A DNA stretch of 15,213 bases from Nitrospirae bacterium CG1_02_44_142 (lineage in GTDB: Bacteria > Nitrospirota > Thermodesulfovibrionia > Thermodesulfovibrionales > UBA1546): the NCBI GenBank assembly GCA_001871685.1, contig MNVK01000002.1, positions 1 through 15,213 of the forward strand, read 5' to 3'. Made by a program: the position numbers and the translations under genes. Below are positions 5,512 to 12,713 of the stretch, piece after piece. A model generated the notes under the pieces. It worked only from the letters and a program-made list of their open reading frames with translations. It was not told the DNA's origin and did no database searches. The stretch's first letter is position 1, and the number at the start of each line of letters is the position of its first letter.

Positions 5512-5619
5512 AAAACACATATCCCAAAAACTTGCCCTAAAATCTCTGTTTAGTGCAAAATATCAGACAAACTTATTTCGGGTAAAAAGGTCTGACTTCA
5601 AAATAGGGAGATTTTTGCG

Positions 5620-6540
5620 TTGGTTAAGGTAGGTGTAATAGGAACAGGCTATCTGGGACAGCATCATGCCAGGATATATTCAGAGATAGAAGATGCAGAG
5701 CTGATAGCTCTCGTTGATATTGATGAAGAAAAGGCAAAAGTCCTTGCGGCTAAATATAACTGCAAGGCATATTCCGACTACAAAGCTATTATTAATGAGC
5801 TTGACGCCGTGAGCATTGTTACTCCAACAATTTCGCACCACAAAATAGCGCTGGACTGCATAAAGGCAGGGAAAGACCTTCTGATAGAGAAGCCGATAAC
5901 CGCAAGCGTGGCTGAAGCGGATGAACTTATAAGCGAAGCGGGGAAAAAGAACTGCATACTTCAGGTCGGGCATGTTGAGAGATATAATCCTGCTGTCGTC
6001 GCTGTATCAGGACTGATAAAAAAGCCTTGGTTCTTTGAGTCTGAGAGGGTGTCGCCTTTTACAGGAAGAAGCGCGGATATAGATATAACGCTGGACCTTA
6101 TGATACATGATATAGATATTATGCTCGGTTTTGCGGCTTCTCCTGTTAAGGAGATTAGGGCAAGAGGCGCAAGCATGCTGACGGACAAGATAGACGTTGC
6201 AAAGGTATGGCTTGAGTTTGAGAACGGATGCGCATCTGCGGCAACGGCAAGCCGGCTATCTCCTGAAAAAAAGAGGAGGCTTAAGATTTTTCAGAAAGAC
6301 TCATTCATTCATGTTGATTATCAGACCCATGAGATAAGGGTTTACTCTAAAAAGGGAGACAGCATATCATCTGATATAATACGCCCTGAGAAAAAAGAGC
6401 CGTTGAAAGAAGAACTCATTGATTTTATCAGGTGTGTGAAAGGCAGGAGAAGGCCGATGGTTTCAGGCATAGAGGGCAGGAATGCGCTGAAGGTGGCGCT
6501 TGACATAACAGAGAAAATAAAAAAGGGGTTGGGGAGATAA
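5620..6540 (+). CDS. gnnA: GnnA-type Gfo/Idh/MocA oxidoreductase (UDP-GlcNAc 3-dehydrogenase)
   Basis: GnnA oxidises the 3-hydroxyl of UDP-GlcNAc with NAD to a 3-keto sugar, the first of two steps toward UDP-GlcNAc3N used for lipid A with four amide-linked chains. The Rossmann motif GxGxxG is at 8-13 ('GTGYLG'), the 'EKP' motif at 90-92, 'GHVERYNP' at 117-124, and 'MIHDIDIML' (161-169) gives the His/Asp pair of the Gfo/Idh fold. Length (306) is typical. The start is TTG with gggag 9 nt upstream. The family alone does not fix the substrate; the assignment rests on the next gene being a DegT-type aminotransferase and then lpxB, the same logic as gnnA-gnnB in Acidithiobacillus and Leptospira. 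It opens the LPS operon. Confidence 0.8.
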   Translation: MVKVGVIGTGYLGQHHARIYSEIEDAELIALVDIDEEKAKVLAAKYNCKAYSDYKAIINELDAVSIVTPTISHHKIALDCIKAGKDLLIEKPITASVAEADELISEAGKKNCILQVGHVERYNPAVVAVSGLIKKPWFFESERVSPFTGRSADIDITLDLMIHDIDIMLGFAASPVKEIRARGASMLTDKIDVAKVWLEFENGCASAATASRLSPEKKRRLKIFQKDSFIHVDYQTHEIRVYSKKGDSISSDIIRPEKKEPLKEELIDFIRCVKGRRRPMVSGIEGRNALKVALDITEKIKKGLGR

Positions 6541-6542
6541 GA

Positions 6543-7634
6543 ATGGTTCCAATGATAGACCTGAAGAAGGAATTTGCAGAGATTAAAAAAGAGGTTTTTG
6601 ATATGCTTGCAGAGATACTGGAGAGTTCGCAGTATATCCTCGGCCCGAAGGTCGCTGAATTTGAAAAAAAGATTGCGGATTATCACAATGTCTCTTCTGC
6701 AATAGGCGTTGCTTCGGGCACGGATGCGCTTCACCTGAGCCTTGATGCGCTTGGCATAGGAGAAGGAGACGAGGTGATTACAACGCCGTTCACTTTTTTT
6801 GCCACTGCCGAGGCCATACTCTACACAGGCGCAATCCCGGTATTTGTTGATATAGAGCCCGGGACATTGAATATAGACGCTAGTTTGATAGAAAAAAAGA
6901 TTACTTCAAAAACCAGGGCTATTGTCCCGGTGCATATATTCGGGCGCCCTGCTGATATGGATGCGATTCAAAAGCTCGCAAAGAAGCATAATCTCAGAGT
7001 AGTTGAAGACTGCGCACAGGCATTTGGCAGCTCTATAAATGGCAAAAGAGCCGGGAGTTTTGGAGACGCCGGCTGTTTCAGTTTTTATCCGAGCAAAAAT
7101 CTTGGCGCCTACGGCGACGGAGGCATAATTACGCTTAATGACCTAACTGTTGCTGACAAGGTAAAGAAACTCAGGAATCACGGCTCTAAAGGAGCATACA
7201 GGCACGAGATAATCGGGTTCAACAGCAGGCTGGATGAAATACAGGCTGGAATACTGCTTGTGAAATTTAAGCGGATTGATGAATACAACAGGAAAAGAAG
7301 GCAGAAGGCGGCGCTTTACACAGAGCTTCTGTCAGGCGCTGTAAAATGCCCCTCAGAGCAAGAGGGTTTTTATCATGTGTATCATCAGTACACAATAATG
7401 ACTCCAAAGAGAGAGGTTATTCGGGAAAAATTAAAGGCAGCGGGCATTGCATCAGTTGTTTATTATCCGATTCCGCTTCACCTGCAGGAGGCTCTAAGAT
7501 TTCTTGGTTATAAGGAAGGCGATTTTCCTGTTACTGAAAGGGCAGCAGGAGAAGTCCTTTCCCTGCCGATGTATCCCGGGCTTGAGGAAGAGACGGTAAA
7601 AAGAATTGCGGAGATAATAAAGGGCGCTGTTTAA
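6543..7634 (+). CDS. gnnB: GnnB-type DegT/DnrJ/EryC1 aminotransferase
   Basis: A PLP-dependent sugar aminotransferase of 363 residues. It would transfer an amino group, usually from glutamate, to the 3-keto sugar made by the preceding enzyme, yielding UDP-GlcNAc3N. Landmarks are 'ASGTDAL' (57-63, phosphate cup), Asp156 in 'VVEDCAQAFG' (pyridine nitrogen), Lys185 in 'FYPSKNLGAYGDGG' (Schiff base) and 'RNHGSKGAYRHEIIGFNSRLDEIQAGIL' shared by sugar transaminases. The ATG is 2 nt past the gnnA stop, with ggggag upstream, so the two are co-translated. DegT members serve many sugars; the lipid A role is inferred from the neighbours gnnA and lpxB. Confidence 0.82.
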   Translation: MVPMIDLKKEFAEIKKEVFDMLAEILESSQYILGPKVAEFEKKIADYHNVSSAIGVASGTDALHLSLDALGIGEGDEVITTPFTFFATAEAILYTGAIPVFVDIEPGTLNIDASLIEKKITSKTRAIVPVHIFGRPADMDAIQKLAKKHNLRVVEDCAQAFGSSINGKRAGSFGDAGCFSFYPSKNLGAYGDGGIITLNDLTVADKVKKLRNHGSKGAYRHEIIGFNSRLDEIQAGILLVKFKRIDEYNRKRRQKAALYTELLSGAVKCPSEQEGFYHVYHQYTIMTPKREVIREKLKAAGIASVVYYPIPLHLQEALRFLGYKEGDFPVTERAAGEVLSLPMYPGLEEETVKRIAEIIKGAV

Positions 7635-7649
7635 AAAATTCCAACGGTT

Positions 7650-8813
7650 ATGAATACTGTCATGATAGTCAGCGGTGAAAGTTCGGGTGAGTTATACGGT
7701 TCGCTTCTCGCAACGGCGCTTAAAACAAAATGTCCTGACACGCGCATAATAGGCATCGGCGGAGAGAGGATGAAAGCTGCTGGCGTGGAAATGGTTTCAG
7801 GCATAGCGAGTTCATTCGGCATCTCGGAGGCGCTTGCCGCTTATAAGGCGGTTAAAGCAACCTTCAAAAAAGCCGTAGACGCTCTGGAGAGATTTTCTCC
7901 GAGCGTAGTGGTGCTAATAGATTATCCTGACTTTAATATCAGGCTGGCAAAGGCTGCCAAAAAGAAAGGCATAAAGGTTCTGTATTATGTAAGCCCTCAA
8001 GTGTGGGCCTGGCGTAAGGGCCGAGTAAGGACAATCGCAGAGGCGTCAGACAGGATTGCAGTAATCCTGCCTTTTGAAGAAGAGCTTTACAGAGGCGCAG
8101 GCGTTCAGTGCGAGTTTGTGGGGCATCCCGTCCTTGAAGAGATAGAATCTATGACAGAAGACAAGGCCGGCCTGCGGAAAACTTTCGGGTTAGATACAGA
8201 CTCCCCTGTTATTGCCCTGCTTCCGGGCAGCAGGCCGCATGAGCTAAAGAGTCTTTTGCCTGTTATGATAGATGTGGTGAGAGATTTTAAGGCGGAATTT
8301 CCTGATTATAACTGTCGGTTCATAATGCCGTTTGCTCCTAATGCGGATATGGATAAATATCAAAACTATATCGGAATTCTCAGAGATGAGGGAGTAACAG
8401 TTAAAAAAGAGAATGCGGTGAAGGCGCTCTCCGTAGCTGATATGGCTGTAATTGCATCGGGCACAGCCACGCTGCAGGCTGCATTCCTTGAGACGCCGAT
8501 GGTTGTGGTATATAAACTCTCTCCGCTTTCGTATTTTATCGGCAGGCTTTTAGTTAATGTAAAATATATATCGCTTATAAACCTGGTTTCAGGCAGAGAA
8601 GTGGTAAAGGAACTTCTTCAGTCTCAGGCCGGCGCAAAAAATATTTTGAGAGAACTGAAAAAAATTATGCTGAATAAGGATTACAGAGAACAGATGATAA
8701 ACCGGTTTAGAGCAGCAAAAGAAATGTTTAGAGACAGAAGGCCGTCCGAGAGAGTGGCGGAAATGGCCTCTGACCTGTCTGCCGAGCCGGCACAGGCAGG
8801 GATGACAGTATGA
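7650..8813 (+). CDS. lpxB: LpxB, lipid-A-disaccharide synthase
   Basis: LpxB (GT19) joins UDP-2,3-diacyl-glucosamine and lipid X into the beta-1,6 disaccharide at the inner face of the inner membrane. The sequence has the N-terminal 'GESSGELYG' (9-17; Glu replaces the common Asp), 'YYVSPQVWAWRKGRV', 'LLPGSRPHEL', and the donor-site region 'ASGTATLQAAFLETPMVVVYK' ending in 'NLVSGREVVKELLQ'. Length 387 is normal. It starts 15 nt after gnnB without a strong ribosome site; no other start exists between the ATG and an upstream in-frame stop. Its stop overlaps the msbA ATG by four bases (ATGA). Substrates here would carry a 3-amino group if gnnA/gnnB act as proposed. Confidence 0.97.
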   Translation: MNTVMIVSGESSGELYGSLLATALKTKCPDTRIIGIGGERMKAAGVEMVSGIASSFGISEALAAYKAVKATFKKAVDALERFSPSVVVLIDYPDFNIRLAKAAKKKGIKVLYYVSPQVWAWRKGRVRTIAEASDRIAVILPFEEELYRGAGVQCEFVGHPVLEEIESMTEDKAGLRKTFGLDTDSPVIALLPGSRPHELKSLLPVMIDVVRDFKAEFPDYNCRFIMPFAPNADMDKYQNYIGILRDEGVTVKKENAVKALSVADMAVIASGTATLQAAFLETPMVVVYKLSPLSYFIGRLLVNVKYISLINLVSGREVVKELLQSQAGAKNILRELKKIMLNKDYREQMINRFRAAKEMFRDRRPSERVAEMASDLSAEPAQAGMTV

Positions 8814-10570
8814 AAGGCATCAAGAAAATTTTAAACCTTGCAAGGCCTTACTGGGGGAGGATTGCGGTTGCAGGAGTATGCAGCCTGGTTGTGGCTGGAT
8901 TTAACGGTTCTCTCGCCTGGCTTGCAAAACCTGCAGTTGACAAGGCGCTTGTTGGAAGGGACGCCGGCACCCTTCGGCTGATTGCGCTGGCAATATTTGC
9001 AGTCTTTTTGTTAAAGGGTGTTTTTTCTTTTTTTCAGTCCTACCTTATGAGGTCTGTGGGCGCAAAGATAGTCAGGGACATCAGAGACGACCTTTATCGC
9101 CATGTGACAGCCTTGCCTATGAGTTTTTTCGGGAAAGACTCTACCGGAGCAGTAATATCAAGAATAATAAATGACGCCGGCGCAGTTCAGGGACTGCTTG
9201 CCTATACAATTAAAGACCTATTTGTTGAAACCTGCACCATCATTGTGCTTATCAGCGTTGCTATGTCTATGCGGTGGGACCTGACATTGATAGCAGTCAT
9301 TGTTCTGCCTCTGGCGCTCTATGCTGTCTCAAGGCTGGGTAAGAGGCTCAAAAAAGTCGGCATGAGGGCGCAGGAAAAAATCTCAGGGATAACCGAGATG
9401 ATAGCTGAAAGCTATTCAGGCATCAAAATTATAAAGTCATTTCAGAGGGGAGCCGATGAGGTGGCGCGCTTCAGAAATAAAAATCAGGACTATTACAGGG
9501 AACTGATGAGGTCCACGAGGATAGTGGAGGCCACGTCTATCATAATGGAATTTGTCGGAGGGCTTGGAATCGCCTTTGTGTTCCTGTACGGCGGCAGCCT
9601 TGTTATAAGCAAGGCAATAACCGCCGGAGATTTTTTCTCATTTCTTACGGCAATATTTATGATATATACGCCTGCAAGAAGGCTTGTAACCGTTCATAAT
9701 ACGCTTCAGCAGGCAAAGGCTCCTCTGGAGAGAATAGATAGACTGCTTGAAGAAGAGAAAGAATCAGGAGGGGAAATACAGCTAAGCGGAATAAATGAGG
9801 GGATAGTCTTTGATAATGTTTCTTTCGGATATGAGAACACAAAAGAAGACGCTCTGGAAAATATTAATGTCAGAGTAAGAAAAGGGGAGATTACCGCTCT
9901 TGTCGGCAAAAGCGGGGCAGGCAAGACAACCTTTGTTGACCTCCTGTCCAGGTTTTACAGCCCCTCAGGCGGCGCAATCCGCATAGACGGAGTGAATATC
10001 TCGGAAGTAACGCTTCAGTCGTTAAGACAGCTAATCGGCATTGTGAGTCAGGATATAATACTCTTTAATGATACAGTCCGCGCAAATATAGCATACGGCA
10101 GAAAAGGGGCGGCAGAACAGGAGATAGTGAGCGCGGCAAAGGCGGCATTTGCCCATGATTTTATACTTGAACTGCCTTTGGGCTATGACACAGTTATAGG
10201 AGAAGGGGGGATAAGGCTTTCAGGAGGGCAGAAGCAGAGGCTCTCAATAGCAAGGGCCGTGCTTAAAAATCCTCCAATACTCGTTCTTGATGAAGCAACC
10301 TCGTCTCTTGATACTGCGTCGGAGATGATGGTTCAGAAGGCGCTTGAAACGCTGATGGAGGGCAGGACTACATTTGTTATTGCCCACAGGCTCTCTACCG
10401 TGAGAAGCGCAGACAGGATAATAGTATTTGACAAGGGACAGATTGTTGAATCAGGAACGCACGATGAACTTTTAACTGCAAATGGCCTTTATAAAAAACT
10501 CTATGACCTTCAGTTTGCCGAGGGCTCGTATACGACCCATGGTAGAGATGATTCTAAGGCTGATATATAG
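8810..10570 (+). CDS. msbA: MsbA-like lipid A flippase, ABC transporter
   Basis: An ABC exporter half-transporter (586 residues) that as a dimer flips core-lipid A across the inner membrane using ATP. The N-terminal half has six hydrophobic membrane segments (about 18-38, 56-78, 132-152, 157-178, 245-265, 272-292). The nucleotide-binding domain carries Walker A 'GKSGAGKTT' (366-374), the signature 'LSGGQKQR' (from 470), Walker B 'ILVLDEATSSLD' (Asp494, Glu495) and the H-loop 'IAHRLSTV'. It overlaps lpxB by 4 nt and the next gene by about 23 nt. The lipid A role comes from high similarity to the MsbA pattern and its place between lpxB and waaA. Confidence 0.93.
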   Translation: MKGIKKILNLARPYWGRIAVAGVCSLVVAGFNGSLAWLAKPAVDKALVGRDAGTLRLIALAIFAVFLLKGVFSFFQSYLMRSVGAKIVRDIRDDLYRHVTALPMSFFGKDSTGAVISRIINDAGAVQGLLAYTIKDLFVETCTIIVLISVAMSMRWDLTLIAVIVLPLALYAVSRLGKRLKKVGMRAQEKISGITEMIAESYSGIKIIKSFQRGADEVARFRNKNQDYYRELMRSTRIVEATSIIMEFVGGLGIAFVFLYGGSLVISKAITAGDFFSFLTAIFMIYTPARRLVTVHNTLQQAKAPLERIDRLLEEEKESGGEIQLSGINEGIVFDNVSFGYENTKEDALENINVRVRKGEITALVGKSGAGKTTFVDLLSRFYSPSGGAIRIDGVNISEVTLQSLRQLIGIVSQDIILFNDTVRANIAYGRKGAAEQEIVSAAKAAFAHDFILELPLGYDTVIGEGGIRLSGGQKQRLSIARAVLKNPPILVLDEATSSLDTASEMMVQKALETLMEGRTTFVIAHRLSTVRSADRIIVFDKGQIVESGTHDELLTANGLYKKLYDLQFAEGSYTTHGRDDSKADI

Positions 10571-11915
10571 CTTTTTATATTTTATTGTCTTAATATTCCT
10601 GCTGCCCTTCCAGTACAGGAAAAGGCCAAAAGGCCTCAGGCAGAGATGGCTTAAAGAGAAATTTGGATTTATAAACTACGAACTCCGAACATTCAAATCC
10701 CTCCAGCCCTCCGTTAATCCCTCCTCACCCCCTTTTAGTAAAGGGGGGATGGGGGGATTTGAATGTGGGGGGCGAAGGGGGATTATCTGGATTCACGCAG
10801 TCTCTGTGGGCGAGGTCATAGCATCACTGCCGTTATTGCAAAGACTCAAAGACAGATACCCTTCAGTCAACTTGCTTCTCTCAACAATCACTGACACCGG
10901 GCAAAAAGTAGCGCTGGAAAAAGCCCCTGACGGGACAAACGTGATATACCTCCCCTTTGATATTAACTTTATACTTAAAAGGACTTTTAAAAATGCGCAG
11001 CCAAATCTCTTTATCACAATGGAAACAGAACTCTGGCCCAATTTGTTTACGGCATTAAAAAAGCGAGGTATCCCTTCAGTTGTAATGAACGGCAGGATAT
11101 CGGACGATTCATTTAAGGGATATAAAAAGATAAAATTTTTCATGCGCGGCATTATTGAAGGTGTGGACCTTTTCGGTATGCAGGACGCTGTGTATGCAGA
11201 AAGGATTAAAGAACTTGGAGCTTCAGAGGATAAGGTAAGAGTTCTCGGCAGTTTTAAATTTGACGCCGCGCCTTCTTTGAATATTCAGGAGTGGACTAAA
11301 CTGGTTTCCCATCCTGTTATAATTGCAGGCAGCACGCACAGAGGCGAAGAAGAATTGCTTGTCTCTTCCTATATTGAGCTGAAAAAAGACTTCCCTGATT
11401 TAACCCTGATTGTCGCGCCCCGTCATCCGGAAAGATTTAAAGAGGTGGAAGAGCTTGTTAAGGAAAAAGGGCTTGAATATGTAAAGAGGTCTCACCTTAC
11501 CCCACCTTACTCCTCCCCTTACCAAGGGGAGGATAGGAGGGGTGGACTTGTTATTATCCTTGACGCAGTCGGCGAGCTTGCATCAGTTTACGGCGCATCG
11601 GATGTCGCTGTGATAGGCGGAAGTTTCATAGAGCGCGGCGGACAGAACCTTCTTGAGCCTGCCTTCTGGGGAAAGCCGATAATATGCGGTCCGCACATGG
11701 AGAATTTCCCTTTTGCGAAAGAGTTCTATGAAAAGGGCGCCGCAATAGAGACTGACAGTCCAGCGCTCTGCGAAAAACTAAAAGAACTGCTTCAATCCGC
11801 AGAGAAAAGGAAGGCTATGGGAGATAAGGCTAAGGAATTGTATAATGAAAAAGCCGGAGCAGTTGAAAGGGCGATAAAGGAGATTGAGAGGTATCTAAGA
11901 AATGAGGCGGGATAA
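10548..11915 (+). CDS. waaA: WaaA (KdtA), Kdo transferase, with two in-frame palindromic insertions
   Basis: WaaA (GT30) adds Kdo from CMP-Kdo to lipid IVA on the inner membrane. The start at 10548 is chosen because 'MILRLIYSFLYFIVLIFLLP' aligns with the family's N-terminal membrane anchor; the frame runs back to 10482 inside msbA, and 10539 is also possible. Family motifs are 'HAVSVGEV' (catalytic Glu89), 'METELWPNLF', 'NGRISDDSFKGY', 'GSTHRGEEELL', 'APRHPERF' and 'GGSFIERGGQNLLEP'. Two stretches are foreign to the family. Residues about 48-78 contain 'NPSSPPFSKGGMGGFE', and about 315-333 contain 'TPPYSSPYQGEDRRGG'. Both are encoded by GC-rich palindromes and lie in surface loops between conserved blocks, leaving the frame intact. 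The gene is probably functional. The usual downstream lpxK is not present. Confidence 0.93.
   Translation: MILRLIYSFLYFIVLIFLLPFQYRKRPKGLRQRWLKEKFGFINYELRTFKSLQPSVNPSSPPFSKGGMGGFECGGRRGIIWIHAVSVGEVIASLPLLQRLKDRYPSVNLLLSTITDTGQKVALEKAPDGTNVIYLPFDINFILKRTFKNAQPNLFITMETELWPNLFTALKKRGIPSVVMNGRISDDSFKGYKKIKFFMRGIIEGVDLFGMQDAVYAERIKELGASEDKVRVLGSFKFDAAPSLNIQEWTKLVSHPVIIAGSTHRGEEELLVSSYIELKKDFPDLTLIVAPRHPERFKEVEELVKEKGLEYVKRSHLTPPYSSPYQGEDRRGGLVIILDAVGELASVYGASDVAVIGGSFIERGGQNLLEPAFWGKPIICGPHMENFPFAKEFYEKGAAIETDSPALCEKLKELLQSAEKRKAMGDKAKELYNEKAGAVERAIKEIERYLRNEAG
10691..10783 (+). repeat. Palindromic element A inside waaA
   Basis: attcaaatccctcc (10691-10704) pairs, with one mismatch, with ggggggatttgaat (10751-10764). 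Inside it lies cccccttt, loop tagt, aaaggggg. A further gtggggggcgaagggggatt follows and can pair with the left-hand pyrimidine-rich part. It is translated in frame as an extra loop of about 30 residues in WaaA. Confidence 0.75.
11492..11545 (+). repeat. Palindromic element B inside waaA
   Basis: cctcccctt (11512-11520) and aaggggagg (11524-11532) form a perfect 9-bp stem with a 3-base loop. The outer arms ccacc (11502-11506) and ggtgg (11541-11545) also pair. Translated in frame as about 15-18 residues between conserved blocks of WaaA. Confidence 0.8.
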
Positions 11916-11952
11916 CTTATAATATTATTGGCGGCTTATTTCAGGAGGGGAC

Positions 11953-12354
11953 ATGTCAGATAAAAATTTAGCGCCAATGGGAAGCAAGCCTTTTGAAGAC
12001 CTGAAAAAAGTAAATGAATATGGAGCAGAATATTGGAGCGCCCGAGAAATTCAGCCTCTTTTAGGATATACGCAATGGAGGCGATTTGAAGATGCAATTC
12101 AAAGGGCTCTAACCTCATGTAAACAATCAGGAAATGAGCCTTCCTATCACTTTGCCGGCGCCGGCAAACCGATAGAGGGCGGCAAAGGTGCAGTGCAAAC
12201 GGTTAATGATTATCACCTGTCCCGCTTTGCATGTTATCTGATTGCACAGAACGGTGATCCCCGCAAGCCAGAAATCGCCAATGCTCAGAAGTATTTCGCT
12301 ATTCAGGCACGGCGGAATATTCAATATCTTTTTCCCTGTCTTGTTGTAAAATAA
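11953..12354 (+). pseudogene. dinD: Truncated DinD (DNA-damage-inducible protein D), N-terminal half
   Basis: The 133 residues match the N-terminal, BRO-N-like half of DinD: 'FEDLKKVNEYGAEYWSAREIQPLLGYTQWRRFEDAI', 'HLSRFACYLIAQNGDPRKPEIANAQKYFAIQARR'. E. coli DinD is roughly 270 residues and interferes with RecA filaments. Here similarity stops right after 'FAIQARR', and a short unrelated tail ('NIQYLFPCLVVK') ends the frame, so about half is missing. I found no frame carrying the lost part; the break looks like recombination near 12317. The ribosome site aggagggg lies directly before the ATG, and a TATAAT-like box is at 11918-11923. No LexA-type operator is visible. It may be a remnant or a stand-alone domain. 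Confidence 0.75.
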
Positions 12355-12390
12355 TTGGGAAATGTTACATTTACTTGCTATGGGATTTTG

Positions 12391-12430
12391 AGGGGAAGCA
12401 GATGGGCGGAGAGTCAATAGATATTAAGCA
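12391..12430 (+). repeat. Direct repeat at the start of mod, copy 1
   Basis: This 40-base stretch covers the ribosome site (gggg) and first codons of the broken mod gene. It matches 15174-15213 at 36 of 40 positions, an exact offset of 2783 bp with no gaps. Confidence 0.8.
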
Positions 12431-12713
12431 CGTAAAACTGCAAAAGCTGAAGGAGCTTTTTCCTGAACTCTTTGCCGAGGGCCAATTAGATTGGGAAAAG
12501 CTGAAGGCTGCTTTTGGCGATGATATTAACTTTGCCAACGAGCGCTATCTATTAAATTGGGCAGGCAAGAGTGATGCCTTTAAAATATTACAGCAGCCCA
12601 CCACCGCCACCTTGAAACCCGTGCTGGAAGAATCCTACCTCATCTCCCCTCTCATGCGCATGAATTATTTAAAGGGGCAGGACCCGCTCTGTTTGGAAAC
12701 GCACGGAATATGA
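12402..12713 (+). pseudogene. mod: N-terminal fragment of a type III DNA methyltransferase (Mod)
   Basis: Residues 1-78 from the ATG at 12402 match the conserved N-terminus of type III-style adenine methyltransferases: 'HVKLQKLKELFPELFAEGQLDWEKLKAAFGDDI', 'ERYLLNWAGKSDAFKILQQPTTATLKP'. After 'VLEES' (ending near 12635), where the family continues toward its SAM-binding and DPPY motifs, the sequence switches to a GC-palindrome remnant that translates to about 25 unrelated residues and a stop. The stop overlaps the next ATG (ATGA). The Mod C-terminus reappears at about 13060 in the next frame, so the gene has lost its catalytic centre and cannot methylate. The start has aggggaa upstream. Confidence 0.8.
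12638..12683 (+). repeat. Left palindromic remnant flanking the DUF559 gene
   Basis: It contains cctca (12638), cccctctc (12646-12653), the 10-bp palindrome catgcgcatg (12653-12662) and aaagggg (12671-12677). The order cctca...cccctctc.tg...gggg matches the reverse complement of the palindrome to the right of the DUF559 gene (13015-13058), so the two flank it in opposite orientation. The match is short and degenerate. Confidence 0.45.

Noticed and set aside
10482..10547. Upstream extension of waaA inside msbA
   Set aside because: The extra 22 residues precede the conserved membrane anchor and lie wholly in msbA coding sequence.
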